A stretch of DNA of 64,000 nt. Origin: Acidimicrobiia bacterium (GTDB lineage: Bacteria > Actinomycetota > Acidimicrobiia > Spongiisociales > UBA5794). Shown one piece after another: positions 18,014 through 28,215 of the stretch (the first letter of the stretch is position 1; each line of letters starts with the position of its first letter). The notes beneath the pieces were generated by a model, which was not told the origin of the DNA, did not search any database, and was given only the letters and a program-made list of their open reading frames with translations. The DNA is taken from positions 838,510-902,509 of the forward strand of contig JAWKJB010000001.1 in NCBI GenBank assembly GCA_041393965.1, in the 5' to 3' direction. The position numbers and the translations under genes were made by a program.

Positions 18014-20065
18014 ATGTTCGATACTGAGACCGTTGCCAAGTACCTTGAGGACCTGAATCCCGACCAGCGTCGGGCGGTTGCCCATGGAGGCGGTCCGCTG
18101 CTCATCGTTGCCGGTGCGGGCACCGGCAAGACCCGGACATTGGCAGCGCGTGTTGCCCGGCTCATCGACGACGGCGTCAGCCCCGAGCGGATCCTGCTGC
18201 TGACCTTCACCCGACGGGCCGCGTCCGAGATGCTCCGACGCGCCGGATCGCTCATCGAAGGCCGGTCCGCAGGCAAGGTATGGGGAGGGACCTTCCATTC
18301 GGTCGCCAACCGCCTCTTGCGTCGGTACCCGAACGCGTGCGGGCTCTCGGACGGTTTCACGGTGCTCGACCGAGCCGACACGGAGTCCCTGTTCGGCATC
18401 GTACGCAGTGAGCACGGTTTCGGAACCACCAAGACGCGCTTCCCGCGCAAGGAGACGATCGCATCGATCTACGCACGCGTGGTGAGTTCCCGGATCCCTC
18501 TCGCCGACACGGTCGAGGAACGGTTCCCGTGGTGCCGCGAGCATGTGGACGACATCGCCACCTTGTTCAAGGACTACACGGTGCGCAAGCGGGAACACAA
18601 CACCCTCGACTATGACGATCTCCTGCTCTACTGGCAGGCCCTTATGGATTCCGATGCGGGCGCCACGGTTCGCGCGCTCTTCGACCATGTGCTTGTCGAC
18701 GAGTACCAGGACACGAACCGGGCCCAAGCAGATCTGCTGATGAGCCTGTGCGGTCCCGGTGGGAACCTCACGGTCGTTGGCGACGACGCCCAGTCGATCT
18801 ACTCGTTTCGTGCAGCCGATGTCGACAACATCCTGTCGTTCGCGGACCAATACGAAGGTTGCACCGTGGTCACGCTTGAGCGCAACTACCGGTCGACTCC
18901 CCAGATCCTTGCATCCTCCAACGCGGTGATCGCCGCGTCTCCCGTGGCGTTCGACAAGGTGCTGTGGACGCAACGCAGCGATGGTCCCATGCCAGAGCTC
19001 GTGACCTGCTTCGATGAGCCAGCGCAGGCCGACTGGGTTTGTGACCGTGTCCTGTCCATGCGCGAACAGGGAATCGACCTGCGCGATCAAGCGGTGTTGT
19101 TCCGCACCGGTCACCACAGCAGCGGTCTCGAGATCGAGCTCTCGCGCCGGAACATCCCTTTCGTCAAGTTCGGGGGGCTCAAGTTCCTGGAAGCGTCCCA
19201 TGTCAAGGACCTGCTGTCCCTGTTGCGGATTCTCGACAACCCGAAGGACGCACTCGCGTGGAATCGTGTCCTTCTGATGCTGCCGGGCGTCGGGCCAGCG
19301 ACCGCAGCCAAGATCATGGACCATCTCGTCGAGGTCGGTGCCGCTGGCGATCTCGATGCCCTCGAGGCCTTCCTTCGCTACGACCTTCCGGTCGGAAACG
19401 AGACGCGAGAGGTGCTTGGGCTGCTCCGGGATGTGCTGTCCGATGCAATGGGGACCGGAGGCGGCGAACCGCCGCCGTCGGTCCAGATCGACCGACTCAG
19501 GGACTTCTGTGAAGCGGTCTTCGATCGCTGCTACGACGACGCTGCCGCACGGCTCGGCGACATCGAGCACCTTGCGTCGCTCGCAGCCGACTATCCGTCA
19601 CGAAGCCGGTTCCTCACCGAGATCGCACTCGACCCGCCGAACAGCACGACCGACCTCGCGGACGCGCCACACCTCGACGACGACTACCTCATCTTGTCGA
19701 CCATCCACTCGGCGAAAGGCGGCGAGTGGCGCTCGGTGACCGTGATTCATGCTGCGGACGGGAACATCCCTTCGGACATGGCGCTGTCTGAGCCTGGCGG
19801 CCTCGAAGAGGAACGCCGGCTCCTCTATGTGGCGCTCACGCGTGCAAAGGACCATCTCGCCGTCACCGTGCCCCAACGGTTCTACCACAATCGACACGGA
19901 TCCAACGCTGCACACTCGTATGCTCTGCCGAGCCGTTTCCTCGACCCCGCAGTCGACACATTCGTGGCGTCCGCGCACGGGACACCTTGCGATGACGACA
20001 CGGCTCCGGGTCTCGTCGGCGGAGCGGATCGGGTTGGTGAGGTACTCGACCGCCTCTGGGGCTGA
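18014..20065 (+). CDS. UvrD/PcrA-type superfamily 1 DNA helicase
   Basis: ATP-dependent 3'-5' DNA helicase of 683 residues. Motif I is AGAGTGKTRT (Lys39), motif Ia LTFTRRAASEML, motif II VDEYQDTN, motif III VGDDAQSIYSFR, motif IV LERNYRST, motif V STIHSAKGGEW and motif VI LLYVALTRAKD. The length is close to short UvrD/PcrA paralogues; C-terminal nuclease or AddA extensions are absent. Actinobacteria often have several such helicases (UvrD1, UvrD2, AdnA/B), and I cannot place it among them. The start is supported by the -10 box 7 nt upstream. Confidence 0.9.
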   Translation: MFDTETVAKYLEDLNPDQRRAVAHGGGPLLIVAGAGTGKTRTLAARVARLIDDGVSPERILLLTFTRRAASEMLRRAGSLIEGRSAGKVWGGTFHSVANRLLRRYPNACGLSDGFTVLDRADTESLFGIVRSEHGFGTTKTRFPRKETIASIYARVVSSRIPLADTVEERFPWCREHVDDIATLFKDYTVRKREHNTLDYDDLLLYWQALMDSDAGATVRALFDHVLVDEYQDTNRAQADLLMSLCGPGGNLTVVGDDAQSIYSFRAADVDNILSFADQYEGCTVVTLERNYRSTPQILASSNAVIAASPVAFDKVLWTQRSDGPMPELVTCFDEPAQADWVCDRVLSMREQGIDLRDQAVLFRTGHHSSGLEIELSRRNIPFVKFGGLKFLEASHVKDLLSLLRILDNPKDALAWNRVLLMLPGVGPATAAKIMDHLVEVGAAGDLDALEAFLRYDLPVGNETREVLGLLRDVLSDAMGTGGGEPPPSVQIDRLRDFCEAVFDRCYDDAAARLGDIEHLASLAADYPSRSRFLTEIALDPPNSTTDLADAPHLDDDYLILSTIHSAKGGEWRSVTVIHAADGNIPSDMALSEPGGLEEERRLLYVALTRAKDHLAVTVPQRFYHNRHGSNAAHSYALPSRFLDPAVDTFVASAHGTPCDDDTAPGLVGGADRVGEVLDRLWG

Positions 20066-20111
20066 CGCTTCGCGTCGACGGACCAAACCAGCCCGGGGGA
20101 TCGCATCTTCT

Positions 20112-21341
20112 TCAGGCGTCCGAATCGTCGTCGGGTGTTTCGGACCGTCCGATCGGAAGATGGAGCTTGGCCTTCCGTTCGGCCTTCTTGCGGTCCTTTG
20201 CCTCCCGGATGGCTCTCATTCGCGCCTCGTATTCGTCCGGCGATTCGATCATCTCGTTCTCGACGAGTTCGTAGTCGTCGGCATAGGTCTGGACGAGGGC
20301 AGTAATCGTTGCAGCCACGGGGAGCGCGAGGAGGGCCCCGGTGGCGCCGAGGAGCGACGCCCCAACGATTGCCGATCCGAACGCAACCGCGGGGTGCAGA
20401 TCCATCGTGTTGGCGGTGATCTTGGGCGACAGCAGGTAGTTCTCGATCTGCTGGTACACGGTAACGGCCACGAGGACCCAGATGGCGGCAGCCGGATCCT
20501 CGAGCAGTGCGATGAGGAAAGGGACGACTCCAGCGAGGTAGGTCCCGACGCTCGGCACGAACTGGCTGACCAGACCGACCCAGAGCGCCAATGCAAGGGC
20601 GTAGGGGAGACCGAGTATCAGGAAGACCACATAGTGGAATGCGGCGGATGCGGCTGCGAGCAGGAGCCGGCTGTAGATGTAGCCACCGACCTTCTGAACC
20701 GTGATAGACAAGAAGGTGTCGACATGGAGCTGGACGCTCGGTCGCAGGTTGTGCAGGAGCGCCTTCCTGAGGCGTGGGAAGTCGGCGAGGATGTAGAACA
20801 CGAACAGGGCAATCGTCAACGCCCTGAAGACCATCCCGAGGACCGACGAGGTGAAGCCGAGCACCCCGGACAACAGGGTCTCGGCCGCTTCCTTCGCAAC
20901 GGTCTGGTAGCCACCCAGTTCCTCGATGAGGGTATCGACGGACCAGGTGGTATCGAAGCTCGCGTTGACCCAGTCGATCGTCTGTTGCACATAGCCGGGC
21001 AGGGAGTCGATCAACTCGAGGATCTGGTCGACGACGAGCTGCGCGATGGCCAAGGCGAAGACGCCGGCCATCAGGGCCCCCACGACCATGACGACGCCCG
21101 TCGCGACACCCCGCTTCCATCCCCGGCCCGAGAGACGATCGACCGCGGGAAGCATGGCGAACGCGACGAAGAACGACACGATCATCGTCATCACGAAGTC
21201 GGTGATGCTCGTGAACATCCAGTGGGCCCCGAAGGCGACGGCCATCACGACGAGGGTGCTGATGATGAGGCGAGGGATCCAGATCCGGTACCAGGACCGC
21301 TGCATCTGGGCGATCTCTGCCGGTGATTGCTTGGTGGTCAC
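20112..21341 (-). CDS. AI-2E family transporter (DUF20)
   Basis: 409-residue membrane protein with seven to eight helices. Family marks include IVSFFVAFAMLPAVDRLSGRG, the long amphipathic region around LPGYVQQTIDWV, and the C-terminal GLVSQFVPSVGTYLAGVVPFLIAL and ILVAVTVYQQIENYLLSPKI blocks. The C-terminal tail is charged (RAIREAKDRKKAERKAK). Members export quorum-sensing AI-2 or act as Na+/H+ antiporters; which applies here is unknown. The GTG start at 21341 follows GAGGGAA. It converges with the helicase gene. Confidence 0.85.
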   Translation of the reverse strand: MTTKQSPAEIAQMQRSWYRIWIPRLIISTLVVMAVAFGAHWMFTSITDFVMTMIVSFFVAFAMLPAVDRLSGRGWKRGVATGVVMVVGALMAGVFALAIAQLVVDQILELIDSLPGYVQQTIDWVNASFDTTWSVDTLIEELGGYQTVAKEAAETLLSGVLGFTSSVLGMVFRALTIALFVFYILADFPRLRKALLHNLRPSVQLHVDTFLSITVQKVGGYIYSRLLLAAASAAFHYVVFLILGLPYALALALWVGLVSQFVPSVGTYLAGVVPFLIALLEDPAAAIWVLVAVTVYQQIENYLLSPKITANTMDLHPAVAFGSAIVGASLLGATGALLALPVAATITALVQTYADDYELVENEMIESPDEYEARMRAIREAKDRKKAERKAKLHLPIGRSETPDDDSDA

Positions 21342-21441
21342 GAACGGTTCCCTCGACGATCCGAGGCATTATGCCACCGAGATGGCCGGATTGGCGGTCC
21401 GGACCCACCAATGCCCATCAGATGCTGGTGACGATCACCCC

Positions 21442-22440
21442 TCAGCCGCCTGCTGCCAGCCAGCCTGCCGCGGCCTCGAGGGCACGACGCGAGGCGGGCT
21501 CCCACGGTGCAAGAGCCGGCCAGACATGGATCATCTCCGGCTCGATGACCAGCGTCGAGTCAACGCCGTCGCGCTGGGCGTGTGCATGGAGCTGCACCGA
21601 GTCCTCGAGGAGCATCTCTGCACCTCCGGCGAAGATCAGCATGCGTGGGAGCGAGTGCAGGTCGGCGTGGATCGGTGAAACAAGCGGGTCGCGAAGCTGC
21701 TCCGCGGACGCGTAGTAGCGGTTGGGACCGCTGAGCTCGTCGATCGGGAGGTAGTCGGTGTCGGCATTGGTGACAATCGTGTGGCCGCGGTGCTCAAGGT
21801 CGGTGTACGGCGAGAAGAGGATCGAACCGCACGGAAGCGGCTCGCCACCGTCTCGGAGGGACATGAGCAGTGCAACGGCGAGCCCTCCACCGGCCGAGTC
21901 GCCTGCCACGATGACATCGGCGGGGTCCGTTCCCGCCTCAAGCAGCGCTCGATACTCATCACGGGCGTCGTCGAGCGCTGCGGGGAACGGATGCCTTGGA
22001 GCGAGTCGGTATCGCGGGGCGTACGCCGTGGTGCGGGTCGCGTGCACGAGGCGGGCGAGGTGCTGTCGATGGGTGCCGGGGTTCCCGAAGACATACCCGC
22101 CACCGTGGAAGTACAGGATCGTCGCCGCGTCCGGTGTCGTGTCGACCCGGACATATCGATCGACATCACGCCCTGCGAGGGTTCGTCGCCTGACGCGAAC
22201 CTTGTTGCGGAGTGCCCACGGGACAGGGGCGCGGACACGGAGGCCGAACTGGTTGATCAGGCGATCATCGGGAACGGTCGCGGCGTAGTCGATCGCTGCA
22301 CGCGCAACGGCAGCCACGATGTCGGTTCGCCACATCCACGACGGCAGCGTCGGACCCAGCAGCAGACGCCGGATGACCCGCCGCACGACCGCGACACTGA
22401 CTCGGAACCACAGGTGGATGACACGGAGGAGCGACCTCAC
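21442..22440 (-). CDS. Alpha/beta-hydrolase esterase, hormone-sensitive-lipase family
   Basis: 332-residue carboxylesterase. The oxyanion motif is YFHGGGYVFG and the nucleophile elbow is GDSAGGG; the C-terminal HVWPALAP supplies the catalytic His. These mark the HSL/family IV group that cleaves short-chain acyl esters. The first 80 residues are basic and hydrophobic (RVIHLWFRVSVAVVRRVIRRLLLG), which may bind the membrane. The GTG start lies 9 nt after the stop of the Bax-inhibitor-like gene, so the two are probably co-translated. Confidence 0.88.
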   Translation of the reverse strand: MRSLLRVIHLWFRVSVAVVRRVIRRLLLGPTLPSWMWRTDIVAAVARAAIDYAATVPDDRLINQFGLRVRAPVPWALRNKVRVRRRTLAGRDVDRYVRVDTTPDAATILYFHGGGYVFGNPGTHRQHLARLVHATRTTAYAPRYRLAPRHPFPAALDDARDEYRALLEAGTDPADVIVAGDSAGGGLAVALLMSLRDGGEPLPCGSILFSPYTDLEHRGHTIVTNADTDYLPIDELSGPNRYYASAEQLRDPLVSPIHADLHSLPRMLIFAGGAEMLLEDSVQLHAHAQRDGVDSTLVIEPEMIHVWPALAPWEPASRRALEAAAGWLAAGG

Positions 22441-22449
22441 GGCCGACGA

Positions 22450-23229
22450 CTAGTCCCGTACCTTCGCGATGAGTCGAAGGATCTCGATGTAGAGCCACAC
22501 GATCGTCACCATCAAGGCGAACGCGCCGAACCATTCCATGACCCGCGGCGCCCGAGCGGTGACGGCTCGCTCGATCAGGTCGAAGTCCAGCATCAGGTTG
22601 AAGGCCGCGATGCCGACCACGAGGATGCTGAACAGGATCCCGAACGGGCCGCTGTCCCACACGAACGGCATCGTGACGCCGAACAGCGCAAGCACGATGC
22701 TCACAAGGTAGAAGAGCGCGATACCTGCCGTGGCGCCGATGATCACGCCACGCATGCGGCTGGTGACGCGGATCGTGCGGGTCACGAACAGCACCAGCAT
22801 CACCATGAACACGCTCGCCGCTGCGAGAAGCGCCTGGATGATGATGCCCTCGAACTCGGCTTCGTAGATATGGCTGATGGCGCCGACGACGACACCTTGC
22901 GCTACGGCGTACAGAGGACCGGTGACGATGGCGAGCTGCGGTCGGAACGAGGTCACGATGGCGAGGATCACCGCTCCGATCAGGACCAGCCACCACCAGC
23001 CGGGGATGGCGATCGTCGCGGCGTCAGGGTCGACGAGGGTCCAACCCCACGCCCCGGCGCCGAGGACGAGCGCGAGCAGGAAGGCCGTCTTGATGGCAGT
23101 CCCGGCGAGGGTCATGGGGACCTCGGCACCCATGGTGACCGGTGTCGTGGCCGTCGAGAGGGTCTGATCCGCGGCAGCGTTCGCGGCCGGGAGGGCACCG
23201 AACTGCTTCTGGAGTGTGGGGTTCGCCAT
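22450..23229 (-). CDS. Bax inhibitor-1/YccA-like membrane protein
   Basis: 259 residues with seven predicted helices, characteristic of the BI-1/TMBIM family: a hydrophilic N-terminus, IVTSFRPQLAIVTGPLYAVAQGVVVGAISHIYE, and the end FDLIERAVTARAPRVMEWFGAFALMVTIVWLYIEILRLI. Bacterial members influence membrane proteostasis or calcium leak; the role here is not known. The ATG at 23229 has an ideal GGAGG 5 nt upstream, so the longer in-frame start at 23286 is rejected. It heads a two-gene unit with the esterase. Confidence 0.88.
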   Translation of the reverse strand: MANPTLQKQFGALPAANAAADQTLSTATTPVTMGAEVPMTLAGTAIKTAFLLALVLGAGAWGWTLVDPDAATIAIPGWWWLVLIGAVILAIVTSFRPQLAIVTGPLYAVAQGVVVGAISHIYEAEFEGIIIQALLAAASVFMVMLVLFVTRTIRVTSRMRGVIIGATAGIALFYLVSIVLALFGVTMPFVWDSGPFGILFSILVVGIAAFNLMLDFDLIERAVTARAPRVMEWFGAFALMVTIVWLYIEILRLIAKVRD

Positions 23230-23321
23230 GGTCCTCCGAGCGGTAGGAGTGTGAGCTGACAACACCGGAGGATACCGTTGGGGCACCCGAAGAAACGGTG
23301 CCTTGGTGGGGCAGATCGGTC

Positions 23322-23327
23322 TAGCCT
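23322..23327 (+). promoter_or_regulatory. -10 box of the NAD-glutamate dehydrogenase gene
   Basis: TAGCCT ends 8 nt before the ATG at 23336. It favours this start over the in-frame ATGs at 23303 and 23375. Confidence 0.4.
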
Positions 23328-23335
23328 TCGCGCAT

Positions 23336-26300
23336 ATGCCTCACAACGGTGCAACGGAGGACGCAGGGTCGCCAATGCTCGACCTTCTGATCGCAGCGAT
23401 CCCTTCTGACGAATCCCCCGAATGGGCGAAGATGTTCTCGGCTTTCGCAGCTGCGTATGTGCGGCGAATCCCCGAAGCCGACCTTCCGGACCTTCCCCCT
23501 GACCAGCTGTATGCCGAGATCGCGGACCTGCTCAGGTTCGTTGACAGCAGGGGATCGAGGCCCCACGCAGTGCGCGTGTTCAACCCGACGGTCGACACTT
23601 CGGGGTACGAAACGGTCGGGACCGTCATCGAAGTGGTTGTCGACGACATGCCGTTCCTCGTCGATTCGGTGGCCAATGTGGTGGCGGTGAAAGGTGCTGG
23701 CATCGAGCGACATCTGCACCCGCTTATCGGCACGATCCGGGACGAGGACGGTTCGCTCGTGGACATCGCCCCGGCACGGACTGCCGACCGAACCGAGAGC
23801 GTCCAGTACTTCGAACTGGATCAGGCCCTTGACGACGACCAGCGCGAAGTCCTTGCCGCGGCCATCGACGAGGTTCTCGGCGATGTGGCCCTTGCCGTGC
23901 GGGACTTCGGTGCAATGCGCGACGCGGTCGGCGAGATGATGGCAATTGCAAAGAAGGGCATCTCCAGGTACGGCTACGAGGAGATCGACGAGACGGTTGA
24001 GTTCCTCGAATGGCTGCTCGACGACAACTTCGTGTTCCTCGGATACAAGGTGTACGACATCAGCGAGAACGGCGATCTCCGCATCCAATCACGGGCCGGC
24101 AGCGGCCTTGGCGTGCTGTCGAAACCGGGACGGGCTGTGACACCGATCGCCTTGTCGGACCTTCCGAACTATGTCACCGACCGCTACTTCGGGGGCAATC
24201 TCGTCGTCATCACCAAGACCAATCGCCATTCGACCGTGCACCGCGACGCGCGGATGGACTACATCGGGATACGCGAGACGAACGATGAGGGGCGCACGAC
24301 GACCGAATACCGCCTGATCGGCCTGTTCACATCGAAGGCCTACATGGCGACGCCGAGCGACATCCCCGTGCTTCGAAGGAAGCTTGCTCGCATCCTCGAC
24401 GAGCAAGACATGATCGAGGGGAGCCACGATTACAAGGTGCTCGTCCAGCTCTTCGAGAGCTTCCCCAAGGACGACCTCTTTGCGATGTCGGTGGAGGACC
24501 TCAACGACACCCTCAGCCACCTCGTCGATGCCGAGGAGTCCGAGCATGTCCGGATGTTCGTTCGAAGGGACGCGCTGAAGCGCTCGGTGAGTGTCCTCGT
24601 CACCGTCCCGAGGGACCGCTTCAACGCCGCGTTGCGCCAGCAACTCCAGCAGCTGTTCAAAGCGGCCTTTCACGGCAAGACGATCGACTATCGCCTCTCG
24701 CTCGGCGAGTCGGGTGATGCGCGAATCCATTTCTCGGTGTGGACCGAAGGCGGAGCGCCGATCGATGTCGATCTCGCGAGCCTCGAAGCGCAGGTCATCG
24801 CGCTCGCCCGGAACTGGGAGGACCGGATTGTCGATGCGCTCGCCGCGGTCGTCGGCGAGTCCGAAGCCAATCGTCTCGCGACCCGATGGACATCATCGTT
24901 CCCCGACTACTACAAGACATCGACCGCGCTCGACCTGTCGGTGGGCGACATCGTGTGTCTCGACCGGCTTGAGCAATCCGGTGCCGACCTCGTCGTCGGG
25001 CTCCAGAACGAGGCAATGGGAGGCAAGGGGCCGTCCGAATCGGAGCCGCTGACAAGGATCACGGTCTATCGCTCGACGGGGAATCTCCACCTGTCCGCGA
25101 TGATGCCGCTGCTCGAACACCTCGGTGTGGTGGTCGTCGAGGAGGTTCCCACAAGGCTCAAGGGGGAGGACGACACCTTCATCCACGACTTCGGCGTCGT
25201 TGCACCCGGCGGTGCCCAACTCGATGTTGACGCGATCCGTGATCGTGTGTCCGCCGCGATCGAAGCGGTGCTTTCCGGAACTGCCGAATCTGATTCGCTG
25301 CATCGCCTCCTTGTGACAAGTGGGCTCGACCATGCCCAGCTCTCGATCATCCGCGCCTACCGCAACTACTGGCGTCTCGTGACACCGGCATTCTCGGTCG
25401 GCTACATGGATGACGCCTTCGCCGCCCATCCCGACATTGCTGAGGCCCTCATCGAGCTCTTCGATGCCAGATTCGGCAAGTCACCGGACGCCGATGCCGA
25501 ACGCGAGATCACCAAAGGGATCCGCAAGGGACTCGACGGTGTGGCGTCACTCGACGAGGACCGCATCCTGCGCGGCTTCCTCGGTCTGGTCCTCGCGACG
25601 CAGCGCACCAACATGCATGTGAAGGATCGGCAATCGCTTGCGCTCAAGTTCAGCTCCGAGCAGGTTCCCGAGATGCCGAGCCCGAAACCGCTGTATGAGA
25701 TCTATGTGTCGGCGCCGGAGGTTGAGGCCGTCCACCTGCGGGGTGGCGCCGTTGCTCGCGGCGGTATCCGGTGGTCTGACCGGCGGGAGGACTACCGAAC
25801 CGAGGTGCTGGGCCTCATGAAGGCCCAGAACACGAAGAATGTTGTCATCGTCCCGACCGGCGCCAAGGGAGGGTTCGTGATTCGCCGCTCCACGGGCGCC
25901 CGACCGAGCTTCGACGAGGTCAAGGAGGGATATCGCATCTTCATCCGGGGCTTGCTCGATCTCACCGACAACCGGGTCGGGAGCGCCATCGTTCCACCCC
26001 CTGATGTGGTCCGCCACGACGGCGACGACCCGTATCTCGTCGTCGCCGCCGACAAGGGAACGGCGACCTTCTCGGACATGGCGAACGAGCTCGCCGCTGA
26101 TTACGGATTCTGGCTCGACGACGCCTTCGCATCCGGTGGGTCGGCCGGATACGACCACAAGGCGCTCGGGATCACCGCTCGCGGGGCATGGGAATCGGTC
26201 CGACGGCACTTCTACGACCTCGGCGTCGACATTGCCACAGACGAGATCACGGTAGTGGGCATCGGTGACATGTCTGGGGATGTCTTCGGCAACGGGATGC

Positions 26301-28129
26301 TGCTGTCGAAGCACCTCAAGCTGGTCGCTGCTTTCGACCATCGGCACATCTTCCTCGACCCCGAACCGGACCCAGCCGTGGCCTGGGACGAGCGCAAGCG
26401 GATCTCGCAGATCCCCCGTTCGTCATGGGCGGACTACAACCCGGACCTGATCTCGACCGGGGGAGGCGTGTTCGAACGCACCGACAAGAGCATCGAGCTG
26501 ACGCCAGAGATGCGAGCAGCCCTCGACACGACGGCCGAGTCGGTGAGCCCGAACGACCTCATCCGCGCCGTTCTCAAGGCACCGGTCGATTTGTTGTGGA
26601 ACGGCGGGATCGGCACCTACATCAAGGCCCGATCGGAGTCATCCGAACAGGTCCAGGACCGGTCGAACGATGCGGTCCGCATCAACGGCCGTGATGTCAG
26701 GGCCCGGGTGATCGGTGAGGGGGGCAACCTTGGGGTCACCCAGCTCGGCCGTGTCGAATATGACCGCAACGGGGGACAGGTGTTTGCCGACTTCATCGAC
26801 AACTCCGGAGGTGTCCACGCGTCCGACCGCGAAGTGAACCTCAAGATTCTGCTTCGCATCGCAGAGGAAGGGGGGCTGATCGACCGCGCCGAGCGCGACG
26901 ACATCATCGAGAGCGTCTCGGGCGATGTCGTTGCCGCGATCCTGTACGACAACTTCCTCCAGGCCCAGATCCTCTCCCAGGAATCCGCCGTGTCGACCCG
27001 CACCATCGAGCAGTACGGCGACCTCATGGATCGCCTCGAGCGTGAAGGCATCCTCGACCGGGACATCGAGTTCTTGCCGACCACCGACGAGATGGCCCAG
27101 CGGGGAAGGGACGGTGCGGGCATGGCACGCCCCGAGCTCGCCGTGCTCCTTGCCTACGCCAAACGGCACCTCACCGCCTTGCTCGTCGACTCGGATCTCC
27201 CGGACGATCCGCACTTCGAGGCCGACCTGATGGCGTACTTCCCGCCAACGGTCTCGGAGCGTTTTGCGGACCAGATCAAGGTGCATCCGCTTCGTCGTGA
27301 ACTGATATCGACCATCGTTGCCAATCAGGTGCTCAACGCGCTCGGCTCGACCTTCTACTCTCGGATGCGCACCCTCACCGGCGACCCTGCCGCACGGATC
27401 GTGCGGGCGTTCCGAGCTGCGAGGGCCATCACCGGCGCGTCGGAACGCTGGCTCGCCATCGAGGGTCTCGCCGGCAAGGTCGATCCGGATGTGTACCGGG
27501 AACTCCTCCAGGATGTCGATCGTCTCGTGTCGATCATCACCCGGTGGTATCTCAACCAGCCGGTGAGCCCGACTTCGATCGATGATGAGATCGCGCTGTC
27601 GAAGGACCAGTTCGCCGCGCTCGCGAAGGGAATGCCGACCCTCGACCCTCCCGAGTGGCGCGAGCCATACGAGGCGATGGCAAGCGAGATGATCGCCCGC
27701 GGCGTTCCGGAACCGATTGCGCTCGCCCACGGTTTCCAGCGAGCCCTGCGTCGAGCCCCTGACATCATCGACCTCGCCCTACGCCACGGCCGTGATGCTA
27801 TGGAGATCGCGGGCATCTACACCCAGGTCAGCCACGAATTCCGCGTGGACTGGATCGAGCGCAAGATCCGTGACCTTCCCGGTTCGACGACCTTCGAGCG
27901 TCTCGCAGCCGAATCGCTGCTAGACGATCTCCAGCACATGCGTCGATCGGTTGTCGCCTTCATCCTCGACGAATCCGGCGGTTCGCTCGAAGCTCACTTC
28001 GAGCGGTTCCCGCAGATGATTCCGCGGCGGGACCGCCTCTTCTCCTGGCTTGAGCGCGACGGCATCAACGATGTCTCGGCGGGCCTGATCGCGATTCGCC
28101 GCCTGACCCAGATCGCCATGGGGCGCTGA
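23336..28129 (+). CDS. NAD-specific glutamate dehydrogenase, large (180 kDa) class
   Basis: Catabolic enzyme converting glutamate to 2-oxoglutarate and ammonia with NAD+. 1597 residues from the chosen start, matching the large Bac_GDH class (about 1600) described from Streptomyces, Pseudomonas and mycobacteria. The N-terminal half holds ACT-like regulatory segments; the catalytic core has GGIRWSDRREDYRTEVLGLMK-type substrate-binding sequence, VVIVPTGAKGGFV, the NAD Rossmann region VVGIGDMSGDVFGNGML, and NGGIGTYIK. Activity is usually controlled by amino acids such as aspartate or asparagine. It stands alone, divergent from the Bax-inhibitor-like gene. Confidence 0.93.
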   Translation: MPHNGATEDAGSPMLDLLIAAIPSDESPEWAKMFSAFAAAYVRRIPEADLPDLPPDQLYAEIADLLRFVDSRGSRPHAVRVFNPTVDTSGYETVGTVIEVVVDDMPFLVDSVANVVAVKGAGIERHLHPLIGTIRDEDGSLVDIAPARTADRTESVQYFELDQALDDDQREVLAAAIDEVLGDVALAVRDFGAMRDAVGEMMAIAKKGISRYGYEEIDETVEFLEWLLDDNFVFLGYKVYDISENGDLRIQSRAGSGLGVLSKPGRAVTPIALSDLPNYVTDRYFGGNLVVITKTNRHSTVHRDARMDYIGIRETNDEGRTTTEYRLIGLFTSKAYMATPSDIPVLRRKLARILDEQDMIEGSHDYKVLVQLFESFPKDDLFAMSVEDLNDTLSHLVDAEESEHVRMFVRRDALKRSVSVLVTVPRDRFNAALRQQLQQLFKAAFHGKTIDYRLSLGESGDARIHFSVWTEGGAPIDVDLASLEAQVIALARNWEDRIVDALAAVVGESEANRLATRWTSSFPDYYKTSTALDLSVGDIVCLDRLEQSGADLVVGLQNEAMGGKGPSESEPLTRITVYRSTGNLHLSAMMPLLEHLGVVVVEEVPTRLKGEDDTFIHDFGVVAPGGAQLDVDAIRDRVSAAIEAVLSGTAESDSLHRLLVTSGLDHAQLSIIRAYRNYWRLVTPAFSVGYMDDAFAAHPDIAEALIELFDARFGKSPDADAEREITKGIRKGLDGVASLDEDRILRGFLGLVLATQRTNMHVKDRQSLALKFSSEQVPEMPSPKPLYEIYVSAPEVEAVHLRGGAVARGGIRWSDRREDYRTEVLGLMKAQNTKNVVIVPTGAKGGFVIRRSTGARPSFDEVKEGYRIFIRGLLDLTDNRVGSAIVPPPDVVRHDGDDPYLVVAADKGTATFSDMANELAADYGFWLDDAFASGGSAGYDHKALGITARGAWESVRRHFYDLGVDIATDEITVVGIGDMSGDVFGNGMLLSKHLKLVAAFDHRHIFLDPEPDPAVAWDERKRISQIPRSSWADYNPDLISTGGGVFERTDKSIELTPEMRAALDTTAESVSPNDLIRAVLKAPVDLLWNGGIGTYIKARSESSEQVQDRSNDAVRINGRDVRARVIGEGGNLGVTQLGRVEYDRNGGQVFADFIDNSGGVHASDREVNLKILLRIAEEGGLIDRAERDDIIESVSGDVVAAILYDNFLQAQILSQESAVSTRTIEQYGDLMDRLEREGILDRDIEFLPTTDEMAQRGRDGAGMARPELAVLLAYAKRHLTALLVDSDLPDDPHFEADLMAYFPPTVSERFADQIKVHPLRRELISTIVANQVLNALGSTFYSRMRTLTGDPAARIVRAFRAARAITGASERWLAIEGLAGKVDPDVYRELLQDVDRLVSIITRWYLNQPVSPTSIDDEIALSKDQFAALAKGMPTLDPPEWREPYEAMASEMIARGVPEPIALAHGFQRALRRAPDIIDLALRHGRDAMEIAGIYTQVSHEFRVDWIERKIRDLPGSTTFERLAAESLLDDLQHMRRSVVAFILDESGGSLEAHFERFPQMIPRRDRLFSWLERDGINDVSAGLIAIRRLTQIAMGR

Positions 28130-28173
28130 TCGGCGGAGCCTTCTCACACCGATGACGACCCAGCGCCGGCTGA

Positions 28174-28187
28174 CCAACGACCGTTTG
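28174..28187 (+). promoter_or_regulatory. Predicted PaaR operator in the paa promoter
   Basis: CCAACGACCGTTTG is a near-palindrome that fits, at every fixed position, the pseudo-palindrome CNAACGNNCGTTNG that I recall being reported for the TetR-family phenylacetate repressor PaaR of Thermus. It ends 1 nt before the -10 box TAGGCT (28189-28194), so bound repressor would block RNA polymerase. The probable repressor is the last gene of this operon. Confidence 0.65.
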
Positions 28188-28188
28188 T

Positions 28189-28194
28189 TAGGCT
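28189..28194 (+). promoter_or_regulatory. -10 box of the paaABCDE operon
   Basis: TAGGCT is followed by a short leader with GAGGAGG at 28202-28208 and the paaA ATG at 28216. The predicted PaaR operator abuts it upstream. Confidence 0.45.
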
Positions 28195-28215
28195 AGGCGT
28201 CGAGGAGGTCACCAC

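Noticed and set aside
17006..19570. An 854-codon open frame on the minus strand across the MFS and helicase genes
   Set aside because: It is antisense to the UvrD-type helicase, whose motifs are all present, and out of frame with the MFS gene; high GC makes such long shadow frames common.
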